Source: Filomicrobium sp. (GTDB lineage: Bacteria; Pseudomonadota; Alphaproteobacteria; Rhizobiales; Hyphomicrobiaceae). Taken from it: 64,000 bases of DNA. Positions within the stretch are counted from its first letter, which is position 1, and every line of letters starts with the position of its first letter. The notes beneath the pieces were generated by a model. It had not been told where the DNA came from. It searched no databases and saw only the letters and a list, made by a program, of their open reading frames with translations. Of this stretch, positions 54,770 to 62,363 are shown in pieces. The position numbers and the translations under genes are program-made. The stretch is taken from the NCBI GenBank assembly GCA_029287535.1, contig JARFQY010000264.1:1-64000 (forward strand), written 5' to 3'.

Positions 54770-56299
54770 TTACTTCATCGAATGGCGGCGGCCATGCGAC
54801 TCCCACAAGTCCAGTCTCTCGCGGCGGCCATCCCGGTGGGTAATGGAAATGCCCCACCATTTGCGGCGAACTTCCGCGTAGTGCATCTCGGGATCGTAAA
54901 CCGTTGCCGTTACGCCGATGACATCGGCAGTGAAGCGGCCAATCGCCGACAACAGCGTGTAGGCAGCGACGATGTTGTTGCGACGGGTTTCGGCGAGGCT
55001 CACCTGCGCGTCCAAAAGTTCCTGTTCGGCGTTGAGAACGTCGAGCAACGTCCGCTGGCCAACTTTTTCCTCTTCACGAACGCCGGTCAAAGCCGTTTGG
55101 TTCGCTTCGACCTGGGTCCGGTCCGAGACAAGCTGGGCCTGTGTTGTCTGGAATGCGGCCCACGCGGTAATGATCTCTTCGCGAACCTCGGTACGGGCGT
55201 CCTCGACCTCTTGCAGGCGGCTGACGTGTGTGTGCTTTGAGGCGCGGACACGCGCGGAAACTTCCCCACCTTGATAGATGGGGACGTTGAGGCGGCCTGT
55301 GAGCTCGGTTCGCTCGCTTTCAGCGAGGTTCGACGACTCGCTGAATCCGTTCCGATAGCTCGCGTCCAACGTCAGCGACGGCAAGAGTTCGCCCCGGATT
55401 ACATCAACATTGTGCCGAGCCGCTTGCTCAAGATAAAGAGCCTGGATAACAAGCGGGTTTTCGTTTTCACCGATCGACAAGGCTTCATCGAGCGACTTTG
55501 GAAGCAGGCTCCAAGGTAGGCCCGGCTCGATCAGACCGCGAGGCGGGTTGCCAACAACGCGTTCGTAGCGTGCACGAGCGGATTTGAGGTTGCCGCGCGC
55601 AAGGTCGAGATCCGAGACCGACCGCGCACGGCGGGCTTTCGCCTGGGATACGTCCGTACGGGTGACTTCACCGACTTCGAAACGGTCGGTTGTTGCCGTC
55701 AATTCGCGCGTCAGAACTTTGACGTTGTTTTCCTGCAGGCGGACAATCGCCCTGTCGCGGATCACGTCCATGTAGGCCGTCGCGGCTTCCAGCAGGACTT
55801 GCCTTTCGACTTCGCGGAGCGTTTCGCGGCCGGCTCTGACATTAGCCTCGGCTTCAGCAACGGAGTTACTGGTCCGGAAACCATCGAAAAGGTTCTGCTG
55901 CACGCCAATGCTGTAGTCGCGCGGATAAAGGGTATCGCCCGTGCGGAGGCTCGTTGTTAGCCTGCCGGTATTGGGATCGAATGCCGCACCGCGCGTCCCA
56001 GCCTCATCGCGCAGCCGATCGCGGATATCCGAGATTCCAACGTTGGCGCCACCATCGACTCGCGGGAGGTATCCCGAGCGTGCCTGCGGCACAGACTCAT
56101 CAGTGGCGCGCAGACGAGCACGCTCGGCGTCCAGGCGCGGGTTGTAGCGGTAGGCGGAGGCCAGAGCCTCATCAAGCGATTCGGCTAACGCCTGTGGCGC
56201 CGGCGAGAATAACGAGGCGATGATCGCGGCCGCGGCGAGACAGGAAAACCGAACGGCAGCCTTGGTCCGCTGATATTTGGATGCTCTAGAATCGGTCAT
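54770..56299 (-). CDS. tolC: TolC-family outer-membrane efflux/secretion channel
   Basis: A 509-aa outer-membrane protein that would connect to inner-membrane efflux pumps or type I secretion. A signal peptide covers residues 1-39 (CLAAAAIIASLFSPAPQALA). The two TolC repeats are visible, starting SLDEALASAYRYNPRL and SLDEALSIGENENPL, with long coiled coils between and GQRTLLDVLNAEQELLDAQVSLAETR in the second. The C-terminal tail is basic and Trp-rich. The start at 56299 is the first ATG; an in-frame TTG lies ten codons before. pcm lies 336 bp upstream, a pairing common in Rhizobiales. Confidence 0.92.
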   Translation of the reverse strand: MTDSRASKYQRTKAAVRFSCLAAAAIIASLFSPAPQALAESLDEALASAYRYNPRLDAERARLRATDESVPQARSGYLPRVDGGANVGISDIRDRLRDEAGTRGAAFDPNTGRLTTSLRTGDTLYPRDYSIGVQQNLFDGFRTSNSVAEAEANVRAGRETLREVERQVLLEAATAYMDVIRDRAIVRLQENNVKVLTRELTATTDRFEVGEVTRTDVSQAKARRARSVSDLDLARGNLKSARARYERVVGNPPRGLIEPGLPWSLLPKSLDEALSIGENENPLVIQALYLEQAARHNVDVIRGELLPSLTLDASYRNGFSESSNLAESERTELTGRLNVPIYQGGEVSARVRASKHTHVSRLQEVEDARTEVREEIITAWAAFQTTQAQLVSDRTQVEANQTALTGVREEEKVGQRTLLDVLNAEQELLDAQVSLAETRRNNIVAAYTLLSAIGRFTADVIGVTATVYDPEMHYAEVRRKWWGISITHRDGRRERLDLWESHGRRHSMK

Positions 56300-56634
56300 G
56301 TGATGAATCGGATTTCCCGTGTCTATCAACGCGAGACGACATTAATACCCCATTGCAATTCACTTGTGAGCTATACGATTCTGGGCTTCGCTACGATGGC
56401 TACAGAGTGCGATCCACACTTTACGTGTTCTCAACAACACGGGCCGCCTAGGGTGTGAAACGGCCGAAGAGTCGTGTGAACTATAGCTTATGCGGGGATT
56501 CGGGGTAATCCGGCGACCGATCGGTCATGCGCTTCGTGTGCGATCCGTTGCAAGATACACACACTCTTGTTCACTCGTTGGTAACCTATTTGGACGCCAC
56601 AGAAGATTAGGCGGCGGATTATCTAGCGGCAGGC
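56300..56634. other. Intergenic region, 335 bp, between pcm and tolC
   Basis: Leader of tolC on the minus strand, more AT-rich than its surroundings. It contains several TA-rich stretches (for example AACTATAGCTTATGC) and must hold the tolC promoter. I could not identify an operator, RNA gene or credible ORF. Confidence 0.4.
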
Positions 56635-57306
56635 CTAAAATACGAACGTCGGCTCCTTGGCGAAGCCCGGCAAGAGAGGCGCGCCGGCCTCGAATTCCTC
56701 CTGCTCATCAAAGGTCGCGCCGACGCGGCGCCAGAGGACGACAACAGAGTACATAGGCTGTCCGCGGATTGCGATCAGGCGTCCGCCGTCCTTGAGCTGG
56801 TCGAGAAGTCCGGCCGGCATTTGCTCAATCCGACCACCGATGAAAATGGCATCATAAGGGCCCTCGTCGGGGTAGCCATTGGTGAGTTCACCGGTGACGA
56901 CGGCGACATTATCGAAGGAAAGCTCCGAGAGTACCTTAGTCGCGGTCTCGGCCAAACCGGTGTCGGACTCGAGCGCGACGACCGTTTCGGCGAGCTTGCC
57001 GAGAAGCGCGGCGGAATAACCCGTGCCGCAGCCGACGTCGAGTACAACGTCCTTGCTATCGATCTGCGCCAGCTGGATCATCTTGGCCAGAGTTCGGGGC
57101 GCGAGAAGTGAGCGTGGCTCAACGCCAGGTGTGGGTTTAGCGAGCGCGACGTCCTCGTCCATGTAGGCCATTGGCTTCAGGTTTGCGGGAACGAACTGCT
57201 CTCGCGGCGTTTCCAGCATCGCACGGATAATCCGGCGATCGGTTATGTCGCTGGGCCGGACTTGCGATTCAACCATGTTTTTGCGTTGCTGGACGAAGTC
57301 GGCCAT
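56635..57306 (-). CDS. pcm: Protein-L-isoaspartate O-methyltransferase
   Basis: A 223-aa SAM-dependent methyltransferase that repairs isoaspartyl residues in damaged proteins. Residues 10-24 (MVESQVRPSDITDRR), VLDVGCGTGYSAALLGKLA near residue 80 for SAM binding and the closing LKDGGRLIAIRG are visible. The start at 57306 follows AGAGG; the open frame continues upstream for another 39 codons without homology. It runs in the direction of tolC. Confidence 0.93.
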   Translation of the reverse strand: MADFVQQRKNMVESQVRPSDITDRRIIRAMLETPREQFVPANLKPMAYMDEDVALAKPTPGVEPRSLLAPRTLAKMIQLAQIDSKDVVLDVGCGTGYSAALLGKLAETVVALESDTGLAETATKVLSELSFDNVAVVTGELTNGYPDEGPYDAIFIGGRIEQMPAGLLDQLKDGGRLIAIRGQPMYSVVVLWRRVGATFDEQEEFEAGAPLLPGFAKEPTFVF

Positions 57307-57556
57307 GGCCACCTCTGTTGGAAACGATTGAGACTGGATCGTGAGGACAGTGCAGATTGTCCCGCAGGTTCGGTGGCACACTAGAGCATTCCGGACATTT
57401 GCAAAATCGGCTATCAGCCGCATGCCCAGAGGTTACCTATCAAACCGCCGCAGCGTAGGACTTGCGGGGCGATTTGGCGATTGCAGTTCTACGACAGGCT
57501 GTGATAAACGACGCTCTCGCCCGGCTGGCACCACCTGAATGCGGGCGGACCAGGCT

Positions 57557-57630
57557 GGCCACGTGGCGGAGTGGTGACGCAGCGGACTGCAAATCCGTAT
57601 ACGCCGGTTCGATTCCGGCCGTGGCCTCCA
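57557..57630 (+). tRNA. tRNA-Cys (anticodon GCA)
   Basis: A 74-nt cloverleaf: acceptor GGCCACG (57557-57563) with CGTGGCC (57620-57626), discriminator T and encoded CCA (57628-57630), anticodon GCA at 57589-57591, T arm CCGGTTCGATTCCGG. Its 3' end (57614-57630) is repeated at 59080-59096. Confidence 0.95.
57614..57630 (+). repeat. Left att-like repeat (3' end of tRNA-Cys)
   Basis: TCCGGCCGTGGCCTCCA, the 3' strand of the T arm and acceptor plus CCA of tRNA-Cys, identical in the same orientation to 59080-59096. Integrases often use precisely this part of a tRNA gene as their attachment core. Confidence 0.75.
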
Positions 57631-57933
57631 GCCTGACCACATAGCTGATTGTTTTCAGCTTCTTAAGCAGAAGTGGGGCGCGCTCTGCGGGAACGCGAGA
57701 CACAATTCTGTTCTGTGCTCAGTGCGGCTGCAGAATCTTATTTGCGGCAATTCGAAAACCCTCAATCGCGCGCTTAGAAGTGAAGGGGCCGAAGCCCGAA
57801 TAGAAAGGGCGGCTCGAAAGGCGTGTGCACGTCCCTTTGTCAGTGATATCGTTCCATCACAATCGAAGAGCGAAGGAGGTCGCTGCCGACAGAGAGCAGG
57901 CGGCGCAATTCGCCGTTTGTTGGGTAACCGCGA
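57631..57933. other. Gene-free stretch inside the island, 303 bp
   Basis: Starts with a weak terminator-like hairpin after tRNA-Cys, AGCTGA (57643-57648) with TCAGCT (57655-57660) followed by TCTT. The rest is probably the promoter of the AraC gene. An AAGGAGG motif at 57874-57880 is followed by no usable start codon. Confidence 0.4.
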
Positions 57934-58926
57934 ATGAAAAATGCCGATGGCAAAACGGATGTCATTGACGATGTCAGCCTTCTGGGACCGGGGCCTTCGG
58001 ACCTTGTCAAACTCAGGCTGAATGATCCGAACGCATACAACAAAGTCTCTGAGTGGGAGTTCGATTTCCGACAGATTGGCGCTGGCCCACCAGACGTCTG
58101 TATGATTCTCCGAAAGGGAAGGTCGGTCGAGATCAACCATGCGATTTATTCGCCCGAATGCCATCAGGTGGGGATGGTCCCACCGGAGACCATCAACTTG
58201 ATCGTGATGATCACCCCGACCATGAAGACCTGGCGAGGCATTGAGCTTGATAAGCCTTGCCTCCTCAGTTGTGGTCCCGAACAAGAGTTCGAGGGTGTCA
58301 ACACGCCGAACTCGCGAGAGATCAACTTTTCGGTTTCGAAACATCGGCTCTTCGAGCTTGCCGACTGCCTTGGACTTGATGTCCCCCGAGACATCCTGCG
58401 CTCAGCGCCCGTGTGGGTAACACACAATCCTTCGAGGCTGAATGCGATCATCCAAAGGGCGTCCTATTTCGTGGCACCTCCGGCGGTCCACATGACCGGG
58501 GTCGATGAGGAAGACCTCCTAAGAGATCTGCTCATTGCCCTCAACGATGCGCGGGAACAGGACGATCGAAGCAGTTTGCGGATACGGTCACCAGCTGTCG
58601 AAAAGGCCCTTGCATGCATGGAGGACTGCGCTGACGAAGCCATGCCGATCAGCAAGATTTGCTCTGAGATTGGGGTTTCATGGCGCTCTCTCGATCGCGC
58701 CTTCCTGGAGCGTTTTGGCATAGGACCGAAGGCCTACCAGACGCGATTGCGAATGAGCCGAGCGCGTTCGGAGATTATGGGGAAGGGTGCAGACTGTCTG
58801 GTCTCGGATGTGGCGAACAAGTGGGGCTTTTGGCATATGGGCAAGTTCGCCCAAGACTACAAAACTCTGTTTGGCGAACTCCCGTCCGAAACGCGGGGGC
58901 GGCGGCCGTTCCTCTTTGCGGAGTGA
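57934..58926 (+). CDS. AraC-family transcriptional regulator
   Basis: A 330-aa regulator with the C-terminal AraC/XylS DNA-binding domain (about residues 225-320): first helix-turn-helix MPISKICSEIGVSWRSLDRAFLE, linker helix, second at VSDVANKWGFWHMGKFAQDYKTLFGELPSET. The N-terminal 220 residues are of the type found in EutR/OruR-like regulators, with no clear ligand motif. Ribosome-binding signal is weak. It is the only gene between the tRNA-Cys att-like repeats and has no neighbour that could be its target, so it is likely acquired DNA acting on distant promoters, or an orphan left by deletion. Confidence 0.82.
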   Translation: MKNADGKTDVIDDVSLLGPGPSDLVKLRLNDPNAYNKVSEWEFDFRQIGAGPPDVCMILRKGRSVEINHAIYSPECHQVGMVPPETINLIVMITPTMKTWRGIELDKPCLLSCGPEQEFEGVNTPNSREINFSVSKHRLFELADCLGLDVPRDILRSAPVWVTHNPSRLNAIIQRASYFVAPPAVHMTGVDEEDLLRDLLIALNDAREQDDRSSLRIRSPAVEKALACMEDCADEAMPISKICSEIGVSWRSLDRAFLERFGIGPKAYQTRLRMSRARSEIMGKGADCLVSDVANKWGFWHMGKFAQDYKTLFGELPSETRGRRPFLFAE

Positions 58927-59293
58927 AGACCATTGGAAAAACGCGCGCGCGACCAAAGGTTGCGACTGTCGGTCTGGCTCAACAATAAGTCGGACACGTT
59001 TCTCTGGAAATCTCGCGAAAACCGCGGTGGTTTGGAGGTACGCTTTTCGCCAAGTCATTGGTATCAGCAACTTAGGTCGTCCGGCCGTGGCCTCCAAAGA
59101 CTTGCGCGGCGCCTTGCGATGTTGCGGTTCCCGGGCTGGCGCACTTGTTTTGCCGGCGCGAACGGGCGCTTGTGAATAGGGCTTCAACTTGCCGGCTCAT
59201 TCTGCTATCAAGCGCGCCTTGGCCGTAAACGAGGCAGTTTGGCGGCGTCAGCAAAGGCGCAAGGCTAGGTTTCTGCCTGCGGCGTTTGGACAT
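58927..59293. other. Gene-poor region with right att repeat, 367 bp
   Basis: Between the AraC gene and tRNA-Asn. It includes the right att-like repeat. A weak 80-codon frame at 58933-59175 crosses the repeat and lacks a start signal, so I do not call it. No other feature is evident; the tRNA-Asn promoter must lie here. Confidence 0.45.
59080..59096 (+). repeat. Right att-like repeat
   Basis: A 17-nt exact copy, in direct orientation, of the 3' end of tRNA-Cys at 57614-57630. Flanking bases differ on both sides, which marks the exact ends of the repeat. Confidence 0.75.
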
Positions 59294-59368
59294 TCCGTGG
59301 TAGCTCAGCGGTAGAGCATCCGACTGTTAATCGGACGGTCGTAGGTTCGAATCCTACCCACGGAGCCA
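59294..59368 (+). tRNA. tRNA-Asn (anticodon GTT)
   Basis: A 75-nt cloverleaf: acceptor TCCGTGG (59294-59300) with CCACGGA (59358-59364), discriminator G, encoded CCA, anticodon GTT at 59326-59328, T arm GTAGGTTCGAATCCTAC. The rluB gene starts 34 bp downstream without an intervening terminator. Confidence 0.95.
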
Positions 59369-59402
59369 CTTTTCATGAAATCGTGTTGGCGGATGGCCGC
59401 AT

Positions 59403-60602
59403 ATGCCGAGAAGGCCTGAGGGACGCTCCTCGCACACCGCAAAGAAAGCCACCGGCCGGAAAGTTGCGTCCAGCAAGGCCCGTGCGAGCAGCAAGGCGGC
59501 GACCAAGCCCGCCAAGCAATCGGCAAAGGCAGCGGCCAAATCCTCAAAAGTCTCTGTTGGCCGAAAGGCCGAGCAAGATGGCGTCCCCAGCGCGCGACGT
59601 GCTGGGGCGACAAAAGCCCCTGGCAAGCCTGCGGCGGGCGGCAGGAAGCGATCGCGCGCAACGGGTTTGGGTGATGAGCGGCCAACCCGTTCACCGAGGG
59701 CGGGGGGCAAGAAACCCGTAAAAGGAGGCACAGCGGAGGTTCGACCAGGAGCCAAGCCACCGCGCCGTTCGGTTCGATCCTCCGGCCCAAACGGTCCGCC
59801 TGAGCCGATGCGCATCGCACGTGCCATGGCGCGGTCAGGTCTGTGCTCGCGTCGAGAGGCGGAGCGCTGGATTGACGAGGGCCGGGTCAGCGTCAATGGC
59901 AAGCGATTGACCAGTCCGGCGGTCGAGGTCGGGCCTAAGGATCTCATCAAGGTCGACGGTGTGCCGATGCCTACGGCGGAGCCCGTACAACTTTGGCGCT
60001 ACCACAAGCCCAAGGGGCTGGTGACGACGAACAGCGATCCGCAGGGCCGCACCACGGTCTTCGAAAGCCTACCGGAAGACATGCCGCGCGTCGTCTCGGT
60101 CGGACGTCTTGATTTCAATACCGAGGGGCTTTTGCTCCTGACCAACGATGGAGCTCTTTCTCGGCATTTGGAATTGCCGTCGACGGGCTGGCTGCGTCGC
60201 TACCGCGTGCGTGCCTGGGGCGACATCACGCAGGCCGACCTCGACAGGCTCAAAGACGGCATCACCGTCGAAGGGGTTCGCTATGGTCCGATAGAGGCGA
60301 CGCTCGATACGATCCAGGCCTCGAATGTATGGCTGACGATCGGGCTCAGGGAAGGCAAGAACAGGGAAGTGCGAAAAGTTCTGGCGCATCTCGGGCTGGA
60401 GGTGAACCGACTAATTCGCATCTCCTACGGGCCCTTCCAACTCGCCGAGCTGAAACCGGGAGCCGTAGACTCGGTGCGTCGCCGGGTTCTGGCCGATCAA
60501 CTCGGACAGCGCTTGGCGCGAGAAATCGGGTTGGCGGATGCCGGCGAGGCGGAAGCCGGGCGCCGGGGCGGAAAGACCAAGCGCCAGCGGAACGATGGTT
60601 GA
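59403..60602 (+). CDS. rluB: Pseudouridine synthase, RluB/RsuA family, with long basic N-terminal extension
   Basis: A 399-aa rRNA pseudouridine synthase. An S4 RNA-binding domain (about residues 138-185, LCSRREAERWIDEGRVSVNG) is followed by the catalytic domain with GRLDFNTEGLLLLTND, where the Asp attacks the target uridine, then GKNREVRKVLAHLG. RluB modifies 23S rRNA position 2605 in E. coli. The first ~135 residues are a Lys/Ala/Ser/Arg-rich disordered extension; similar tails occur in Rhizobiales homologues. The start is the first ATG of the frame. It overlaps rsmD by one base (TGATG). Confidence 0.88.
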   Translation: MPRRPEGRSSHTAKKATGRKVASSKARASSKAATKPAKQSAKAAAKSSKVSVGRKAEQDGVPSARRAGATKAPGKPAAGGRKRSRATGLGDERPTRSPRAGGKKPVKGGTAEVRPGAKPPRRSVRSSGPNGPPEPMRIARAMARSGLCSRREAERWIDEGRVSVNGKRLTSPAVEVGPKDLIKVDGVPMPTAEPVQLWRYHKPKGLVTTNSDPQGRTTVFESLPEDMPRVVSVGRLDFNTEGLLLLTNDGALSRHLELPSTGWLRRYRVRAWGDITQADLDRLKDGITVEGVRYGPIEATLDTIQASNVWLTIGLREGKNREVRKVLAHLGLEVNRLIRISYGPFQLAELKPGAVDSVRRRVLADQLGQRLAREIGLADAGEAEAGRRGGKTKRQRNDG

Positions 60603-61168
60603 TGCGGATCGTTGGAGGAAAATTCAAAGGCAGGGCGCTGAAGACGCCCAGGGGGTCGGCTACGCGCCCAACATCCGACCGGATCCGCGAAGCGATATTC
60701 AACGTGCTCGCGCATTGTGGGCATTGTCCTTCGCTCGAAAATGCACGTGTCATTGATCTTTTCGCAGGCACAGGAGCGCTCGGGATTGAAGCGATTTCGC
60801 GTGGGGCTTCTTATGCGCTTTTCGTCGAGGAGAGTGCTTCGGCCCGTGCCGTGATCCGGCAGAACATCGAGGCCTTGAGCTTGCAGGGGATCACACGCGT
60901 GTTCCGCCGTGACGCGACTCATTTGGGTCAAGCTGGATCGCGCGACAGCTACGCCTTCGCCTTTCTCGATCCTCCTTACGGCAAGGGCCTGGGCGAGATG
61001 GCCTTAAGGGCACTTGCCGGCGGCGGCTGGATGGCCGACGGCTCGGTCGCCGTGATCGAGGAGCGCGCCGGGCAGCCGATCGTTTTGCCTGGGGGGTTCG
61101 AGAGTTTTGACGCGCGGACTTACGGGGATACCGCGATCACCTTCGCCTCTTTCACGGGGCGGGGGTGA
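60602..61168 (+). CDS. rsmD: 16S rRNA (guanine(966)-N2)-methyltransferase
   Basis: A 188-aa SAM-dependent methyltransferase for G966 of 16S rRNA. It begins MRIVGGKFKGRALKTP, has VIDLFAGTGALGIEAISRGA for SAM binding near residue 50, and the catalytic FLDPPYGKG near residue 123. The start at 60602 overlaps the rluB stop; a longer open frame lies inside rluB. Its stop overlaps a GTG of the next frame. Confidence 0.92.
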   Translation: MRIVGGKFKGRALKTPRGSATRPTSDRIREAIFNVLAHCGHCPSLENARVIDLFAGTGALGIEAISRGASYALFVEESASARAVIRQNIEALSLQGITRVFRRDATHLGQAGSRDSYAFAFLDPPYGKGLGEMALRALAGGGWMADGSVAVIEERAGQPIVLPGGFESFDARTYGDTAITFASFTGRG

Positions 61169-61173
61169 GTTCC

Positions 61174-62163
61174 ATGGCTTTCAAATTGATCGATGCCGAA
61201 CGCGGCGGGCTTAACGGCTGGGTTGAAGCTGGTCTGTTCGTTTTGGCGATTTCCGCACTGACCGTCGTCTACGCAATCGCGCAGCAGGCCGGGGCGCACA
61301 TCGTCGTCTTCATCCTCTACGCGATGGGCTTTGCTGCCATCGGGATGCTTGCCATTACCGGGCTGGGTCAGCACCCGCTCAAGGTCGCGCTTGCCCGCGA
61401 GAGCATGGTCTTTGGTTGGTCGACGGTCTTGTTGGAGGCCTTTTACTTCCTATTGCTCGGATTCATGACCCCGGCGGAAACCAGCCTCTCACTGCGTTTG
61501 TCGGTTCCCGTGTCGCTCATTGTTGGCTGGCTGTTCTTTCAACGCGAGATGACGGGCAGGCTTTGGCTTGGCACGGCGCTCATCGTTGCCGCGGTTGTAC
61601 CGATCCTGATGGGTGTCGAAGACGATGCGCGGATCGTTGCGGGACTACTGGCGCTCATTTGTTCGCTGGTTGTCGCGGTCAAGACTTTTGCCAGCGAGTT
61701 TCATCCCGCCAATCGGGCTGCCCGGAACCTCTACGACAAGCTGCGGGTCACCGGGCTCGTCGTACTTGCAACGACCTTGATCGGCGCGGCTGTCGTCGCG
61801 CCGCTTGTCTTGCTCGCCGCCGGCGGAGTTGTTCCACAAGGGAGTTTTATCCCTCCGGTTGTTGCTTTTTGGCATCCGCCAACACTTGTCACGGCCATCG
61901 CGATTGGCGCGCCGGTGTTTGTTGCGATGACCTATTTGACCTTCTCATCAGTAGTGAAGATCGGGACAGAGAGCTTCCTGGCCACGAGTGCATTCACGCC
62001 GTTTTCCGTGCTGGCGATCGAATACCTTGCCGCGGCTTTCGGACTGCTGACGGTGGGGACTTTCGACATGCGGCTGATGCCGTTCATCGCACTCGGCATC
62101 GTTGGCGTGCTGATTGTTGTTCATGCACGGCACCATGGCGGCCAATCTCGCGAATCGCGCTAG
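61174..62163 (+). CDS. DMT-superfamily (EamA-like) transporter
   Basis: A 329-aa protein with about ten membrane segments arranged as two EamA-like halves; typical are VLLEAFYFLLLGFMTPAETSL and, in the second half, SFLATSAFTPFSVLAIEYLAAAFGLL. Substrate not predictable. The start is uncertain: ATG at 61174 (GGGG nine bases before) is preferred over GTG at 61165 overlapping rsmD. It ends the rluB-rsmD run. Confidence 0.75.
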   Translation: MAFKLIDAERGGLNGWVEAGLFVLAISALTVVYAIAQQAGAHIVVFILYAMGFAAIGMLAITGLGQHPLKVALARESMVFGWSTVLLEAFYFLLLGFMTPAETSLSLRLSVPVSLIVGWLFFQREMTGRLWLGTALIVAAVVPILMGVEDDARIVAGLLALICSLVVAVKTFASEFHPANRAARNLYDKLRVTGLVVLATTLIGAAVVAPLVLLAAGGVVPQGSFIPPVVAFWHPPTLVTAIAIGAPVFVAMTYLTFSSVVKIGTESFLATSAFTPFSVLAIEYLAAAFGLLTVGTFDMRLMPFIALGIVGVLIVVHARHHGGQSRESR

Positions 62164-62363
62164 GTCAGGTATGGAGACATGCCATATCGGCGCCCAGGAT
62201 GCCTGTTAGTGGGTATCCTGATCGGCATCGAGAGCGCGGTTTGTTAATCGTTTTGCACCGGTCCAGCGGGTGCGCGTTGATGCAGCTGAGGCAACACGAT
62301 AAGAGATTCAAGGCGTTTGGGGGTGGCCCGTAGGCCGGGCGAAACAGGTGGCGAGGAATTGCA

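Larger units (their letters stand above)
57631..59096 (+). mobile_element. Candidate 1.47-kb tRNA-Cys-associated mini-island
   Basis: The segment between the two 17-bp repeats holds one clear gene, an AraC-type regulator, with 300 bp before and about 150 bp after it that carry no recognisable gene. No integrase, transposase or plasmid function is present, so this is either the remnant of a larger element or a passenger-only unit once moved in trans. Confidence 0.6.

Noticed and set aside
57433-57703. Minus-strand frames across tRNA-Cys
   Set aside because: They overlap a perfect tRNA gene; the resulting peptides are the well-known spurious type that arises antisense to tRNAs.
58933-59175. 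80-codon frame after the AraC gene
   Set aside because: It crosses the right att-like repeat, lacks a start signal and has no motif.
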